DNA from: Branchiostoma floridae
Taxonomy: Eukaryota; Chordata; Leptocardii; Amphioxiformes; Branchiostomatidae
Assembly: GCF_000003815.2 (NCBI RefSeq)
Contig: NC_049985.1
Location: 1,888,701 to 1,952,700 of the forward strand
Length of the DNA stretch: 64,000 nucleotides
Direction of reading: 5' to 3'
In this document: positions 24,401-30,400 of the stretch, piece by piece
How positions within the stretch are numbered: the first letter of the stretch is position 1
Layout: each line of letters starts with the position of its first letter
Made by a program: the position numbers and the translations under genes
Notes under the pieces: model-generated
What the model was told of the DNA's origin: nothing
The model's input: only the letters and a program-made list of their open reading frames with translations
Databases searched by the model: none

Positions 24401-27400
24401 AATTTTTTTTTACTGGCACATAAACATTTGGCAAGTGTCCATAACATTGTCCATTGTCTTAGCTGTGGCACTTCATGAAATTTTGTTTTACTGGCACTTT
24501 AAGAATGGGAAGGTTTCCAAGACAAGGATGTGTGATGTCTTAACCATAGTTTCTGTGTTGCATCATGAACTTTTGAGGAAATTTCATTTTACTGGCACTT
24601 ACATGCAAACATTTGGGAAGTGTCAAGGACAAGGATTTGTGATTGTCTTACCTGTGGGGCTTCATGAAATTTTGTTTTACTGGCACTTAACCCTTAAACT
24701 GCCAAATCCGGATATATCCGGCACACATATACATGTCCTGTGTGCCACACCCGGATATATCCAGGATAGCGTATTCCCCCGAAGTAGCAACCCCGGAAGT
24801 TAGGGACTTCGGCCTTGTTTGGGGGTTTCTTTTTGGAGGTCAGCAGCCAACCCTGGCACTGATAGCATTCTATAGTGCTGAAACTCTGGAAGTTTAAGGG
24901 TTAAAGAAAAGGTTTACATGACAAGGATGCGTGACGTCTTACCCATAGTTTCTGTGGTGCTTCTGTCTGACCTGAGGGCAGCTCAAGGTGAAGGTCACCA
25001 CCACTGCTGTACATTTCAACAACCTGCAGAGGACACAACATCAAACACACATCACAACCACGATTGATGCAGCAAAATCCTTAATGCTAGTTCACCTTTA
25101 TTCACAGGGTAACCTTTATCCGTTGTATTCAACACCAGGGTATTTCAGGATATCAAGTCGATGGACGGTGGTCTCAAACTGCATTCAATATTGAAAAAAA
25201 TGCAATTTGAAACTACTGTCCATCAACGTGATATCCCTAAGTATCCTGTTTTCAGGTACAACGGATATAGGTTACCCTGCGAATAAAGGTGAACTAGCGT
25301 TACAGCTCTCTTGATGAGGAGAATCTTATCCCCTTTCCCCCCTGACTACAGTAGGTAACACACATCACACACAACCAGGATTGATGCAGCAAAATCCTTA
25401 CAGCTCTCTTGATAGGGAGAATCTTAGCCCCTTTCCCCCCTGACTAGGTATGATGGACAGATAATGTGAAGGTCCTAAGTCAAGGATCAGTCGATGAAGA
25501 TGAGACATAATCCAGAAATGAGATTGTTTGTCAGTCACTGACAAAAGATAGCGTATGCTGTCTGGAACGTCTGATGATTGAAAAAACATATCCAGTTCAG
25601 GGCTCGAAATACCACCTGCATATGCAGGTTAGTGCAGGTTGAATTGGAGCTGTGCAGGTATTTCTTGTGTCTACCTGCACCTAACCTGCACTGGTCCAAT
25701 TATTGTAATGGTTTTTATACATGAATGTCTTATGATGTAAGTGTATATGGATTGTTCTTAGCTGCATTGGCTGTTACCACCTATAAAGTATAAAAGAAAA
25801 AAATAGCAAAATATGATTCATGAACAATTTTAGTATGATCCATACTTCCTAAGTTCAAAGTGGGGCACTGCCAGGTAGAATTTGTCTGGTGCAGGTAATT
25901 TTTAATGTTACCTGCACCAGTGCAGGTATGCAGAAAAAAGTATTTCGAGCCCTGCAGTTGATGAATATGTATTGAATAATAACAGGTAGGTTGGCGACAG
26001 CACATATTTCACTCGTACTTTCTTCCTGTTGTGTCCTTTTACGAAAAAAAGTTGACTTGAACGAGTTTTCTTTTCACAGTTGGAGCAACCTGTGAAGAAC
26101 TTTGCCAATGAAGTTTGAGATATGCAATTGAGAAATTCTGATTTGTATCCAGCAGCCTGTGAGCCTTAGTGAAGTAAAGGATGCCAGTGCTTCAATATCT
26201 AGTTACACAAAGGAGTCTCATTTTCAAACAGTCTTTGTCAGATACAATGTATGTCATAAATACTGGCAGACCCTATTACTGCAAAGTCAGCTCATTTCTG
26301 CAGGAGGGACAGTGTGTGTTCGAGTTTCAAAGGGATAAATTGGGACCTATGTGGCCCCTTGGAAGTAAAGCAACCACATGCCGTGACTGAATGGTCTATT
26401 TCAGATTTCTGCATTACTTTTTGTATGCAACATATCATATTTTCCCTCTTTTCAACTGACATCACAGGGACACATTTCCACTCAAAGGTTTTCTTCTCAC
26501 ACTTTTGAAGTCACCAGTCTTTTGAGGGAAGATGGCACAACATGTACTGGCCTTGCACTTTAACAGTACATACAATCATGTATATGACAGCCATTGCCAA
26601 AACCTCAGACATGTAGAAAAGAAAATGAACAAACAGAAACTGCTCCATACAGTGCAAGCACGATAAAAAAAACATAAGGGATACCTTTTATTAGGTACAG
26701 AGAAAATAGAGATTAAATTTCTGGTACTGGGGTTTGCGAAATTGAATGTGGTTTTGCAGTGTAAACATCAGTTTCTGATGGGGGTTTTCTTTTTCTAAAG
26801 ATGAAGTCTGGTCCATCACGCTCCAATTTTCTGGTGAAGCAGGGTAAGACATGACTTAGTCTGAGCTGCCTGCATGAGATTTTGCAGTGTGAATCTGTTT
26901 GTGGTGGGGATTTGCTTTTTTCTTAGGATGCAGTTAGAGACCTTGAGACATTTAAGGTAGCTGTGAGGTCTAACATGCTTTCAAGTTATGTTGCACATTT
27001 GTCATGATTCAACTTTTCAAGTTCAAGTATTTACTCTGAGATGGCTACACTGGCAACTTCGTCTTTGAAGCTCCAAAAACTCATTAAGTCTGAGGGTCAA
27101 AAAAAGTGACAGACATTCTGGAAGGTCACATAAATTATGACTGAAACTTTTTCCTAAACAGCAAAATTCTCGAAACTTCTGTTAACCACTGAAATCTGCA
27201 AGAGCTTCATGGCATCGGCAGATTTGCATTATTTTATCTTTGTCATTATTTCCTCATCTCTTGATACTAATGATAGCAAATTCTGAGTCACTATACACAC
27301 TGTGCATGTAATGGGTTTTCTTTGAGTGCTGTAGCATGATTTATGCTGAAGACATTGCATTAGGATGTAGTGAGCTGGCACAGTCATCTGTATTATCACT

Positions 27401-30400
27401 GCATGAGCAGAGATACCTCTACCTCTAACAAATGCCTGATGTTGAAATATAGAGGCCTAATGAAAAAATGGTGCGTTTCTGTTTTTACGACCGACCTTAG
27501 CAAAAAAACTGCCGACCCTCTGATCCACCACTAGCATGGAACATAAAATTTCCTATCTGGCACCTGATTGATGAAAATGTTTTGAAATCACTAGTTAGGA
27601 GAATTTTCTATAGTATTCTCCTTACTTCTGTTTCAAGAGAAAAAGGAATAGAACATCTGAACTTACATGTAGGTCCCCTTTGATTTGACCAAGGAGGTTA
27701 TATCACATTTGACACTCCACGTATAAGAGCACAGTCAAAGCACTACTGAAAATGTCTTCATGCATTTCAGTTTTGCATTGTCAAATAGTTGTGTTGGATC
27801 AATTCAGTCAATATCTAAAACAAAAAGAAAGAAAATAGAACAAAACCTACCTATCCTATTTTTGTAATACCGCAATCGGAGTCATTTTTTTCTTAGGCCC
27901 GACTACTTTAGAATTAATAAGTTGTGGAGGATTAACTTGAAAGCTGTTAATGTAGCCTATTCCTCCACTTTGCCTTTCAAATCAGCAACAAAGCACAGAC
28001 AGACTGGAGGACTGTAAAGCTAGACACATGATGCATCCGCTCCACTTCCGCCAGAACCATGCATGATGAGTAGGCCTGTGAAATATCACTGGGTTTGCGC
28101 TAATGAGTCGTGCTAAGAGTCTGTGCCGTAACCGGGAGGAGGGCACGCACGGTTCAACGTTTCCAGATAAAAAGCATGACGGGGCAGACGTATTTCGAGA
28201 CACGGTTCTATCTGTTATTCAAAAGAATGATGTCCATCATCCACTGTTCTGCTTGTTGCGGGCCCCGGTTCTTTTCTTGCGCGAGTTGTCAGCAAAACTG
28301 ACGGAAAAACACCTGGGTTCCGCAGATAAGGTACTAATAAGACAGTCCAACACCGCAAGCATCTTCCAATCTTGTTACACAAAATGCCCCCAACCTAAGA
28401 AATGGCCTTCAAGTTGAAGAGGTTGTGATATGCCCGCCCTCCTGGCGAAAATCAATGACTGGATGAGACATATCTGGTTCTTCTCCTCATGCCCCAGTGA
28501 GACACTCGGAGTGTATCTTAATAATACTTTATCTCCCCTGCTCCGAGAGCACGCATGACGCATGTCGGTCGGGATGAAGAGCTGCGTGGAGGAGATTAGT
28601 ATGAACTATGGTTCACCTTTTCTCAAAGTAAGTAGTCGTTTCTGAAGATGCCCCCGCAGTTCCATAGAAGCCGGAAAATTGAATTATACACCCAGGGCTC
28701 GAAAACATTTATTTCCTGCATTCCTTCACTTGTGCAGATGATATTCATTATTCAAAATTTATACCCGCAAGGATCAATTTTGCTTGTACCGCTCAATTTC
28801 ATCCCTACCAACCCATCAAAGACAGTGTTTTGCCACCACCTTGCATCTTTAATCGGTTGTTCCTCAGGATTTAGAATGCAAGAAGTCTGTAGGCTGTGCT
28901 ATCTGTGGCAGTGTTTTGGTTTGGAAGATGACAGTTTTAAAACATGTTTGTATGGTACAATGCTGTAGCATCCGTCCCTAAATATTGGTATGCAATGCTA
29001 TGGGGTTGATTTAACTTACCATGAAAAGAAATGGTAGGAAAATCTACTTCTTGTATTGTCAAAATCGATCTTCCTAACCCATATCCATACACCAAACATA
29101 ATTACAATCAATCCAGAGGTTCTAAACCTATGCCAATCACAAATATCCGGAAACACAAACACCCACACCCACACACACAGGCAGATGCACCAGAAACAAT
29201 ACCTCCATTTTTCTTGGAGGTAAAACCCATATATGCATGTGCAGAATCTCACCTGTAGTGGCTCACTATGGGGGTTGTGCATATTGATGACTGGGGAGAA
29301 ACTGCTGTTTAGCGGCACACGCGCCCCCAGAAACGGTCTTAATCTGTAGGGGTTGGGCACACCCACACCGAAAACCTGAAACAAAACAACACACACAGTC
29401 AGCAATGGCACTACAACAGATGAAAATGAATTAAAGATTGATAGTATACAGCATATCAAGATGGTTGATTGATTGATTGATTGGTTGGTTAGTTGATTGA
29501 TTGATTGGCTGATTAATTGGCTGACTGATTTTCTAGATTCACTTATCTATCTATGAGATTTACCACAAATTTTCTGCATCATTCATGAGAAAATTTGGTC
29601 TTTCCTGAGAACATTTTGTAACCTTTAAGCATTGCTATGTCATAGAAAGGACTCCCCCTTTAGCCAGTATGGCTGGGATTCATTTCATTGGTAGTCCCAT
29701 CAAAGAGCACATAGTAGACAATTAAGCTTAAAAGATAACACAGATATTTTCAGAAGAAGAACACAAATTTTTATGTGTCTGCGTAAAAGAGATAATTTCA
29801 TTTCACAGGCACTTTAACTGTGTTCCTGTATGAGTTACACCTGCAGGGTACCATCCGGGTAATAGTTTGCTCCTATGTGTGCTTCTGCTACCCATTGGGG
29901 GAACTGTATAAAATCAAATCTTTTGGTGGTGACGTCAGTCAATGAGCAGGTATGGGTTCAAGAGGCATTCAAACATTTGTTCGAATCATCATCATCGTCG
30001 CGGGCTACTTGCCCGGACCAGGTCCACTCTCTCTTTCCAAACGTCTCTGTCCCCCATGGCGTTCTCTAAATCCTCAACCCGCAACCCCACATCACGAGCA
30101 AGCTGGTCTATGTATGTTAGTCTAGGTCGCCCAGCATGTGCATACCCGTGTGTTGGCTTCCACAGAATGAGTTCACTAGCAAGCTCAGCTTTGTTCCTAA
30201 AACAATGACCGGCAAATCTGGTCCTACGCTCAGATTTGCCGGTCATTGTTTTAGGAACAAAGCTGAGCGATCATTCAACCATCTATAGTTTCTTGTGACT
30301 GGTAGGGAGCTTGTGTTAGCAAGATCAGACAGCAGTCAGCACCCTCTTCCAAAATTTGGACGAAAATCCGACATTCCAGGCCTCGGAGATGTCAAAGTTC

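Noticed and set aside
29016-29459. 147-codon minus-strand ORF as an independent gene
   Set aside because: Only 29375-29253 is coding (TMEM131 exon 3); the rest is intron read through.
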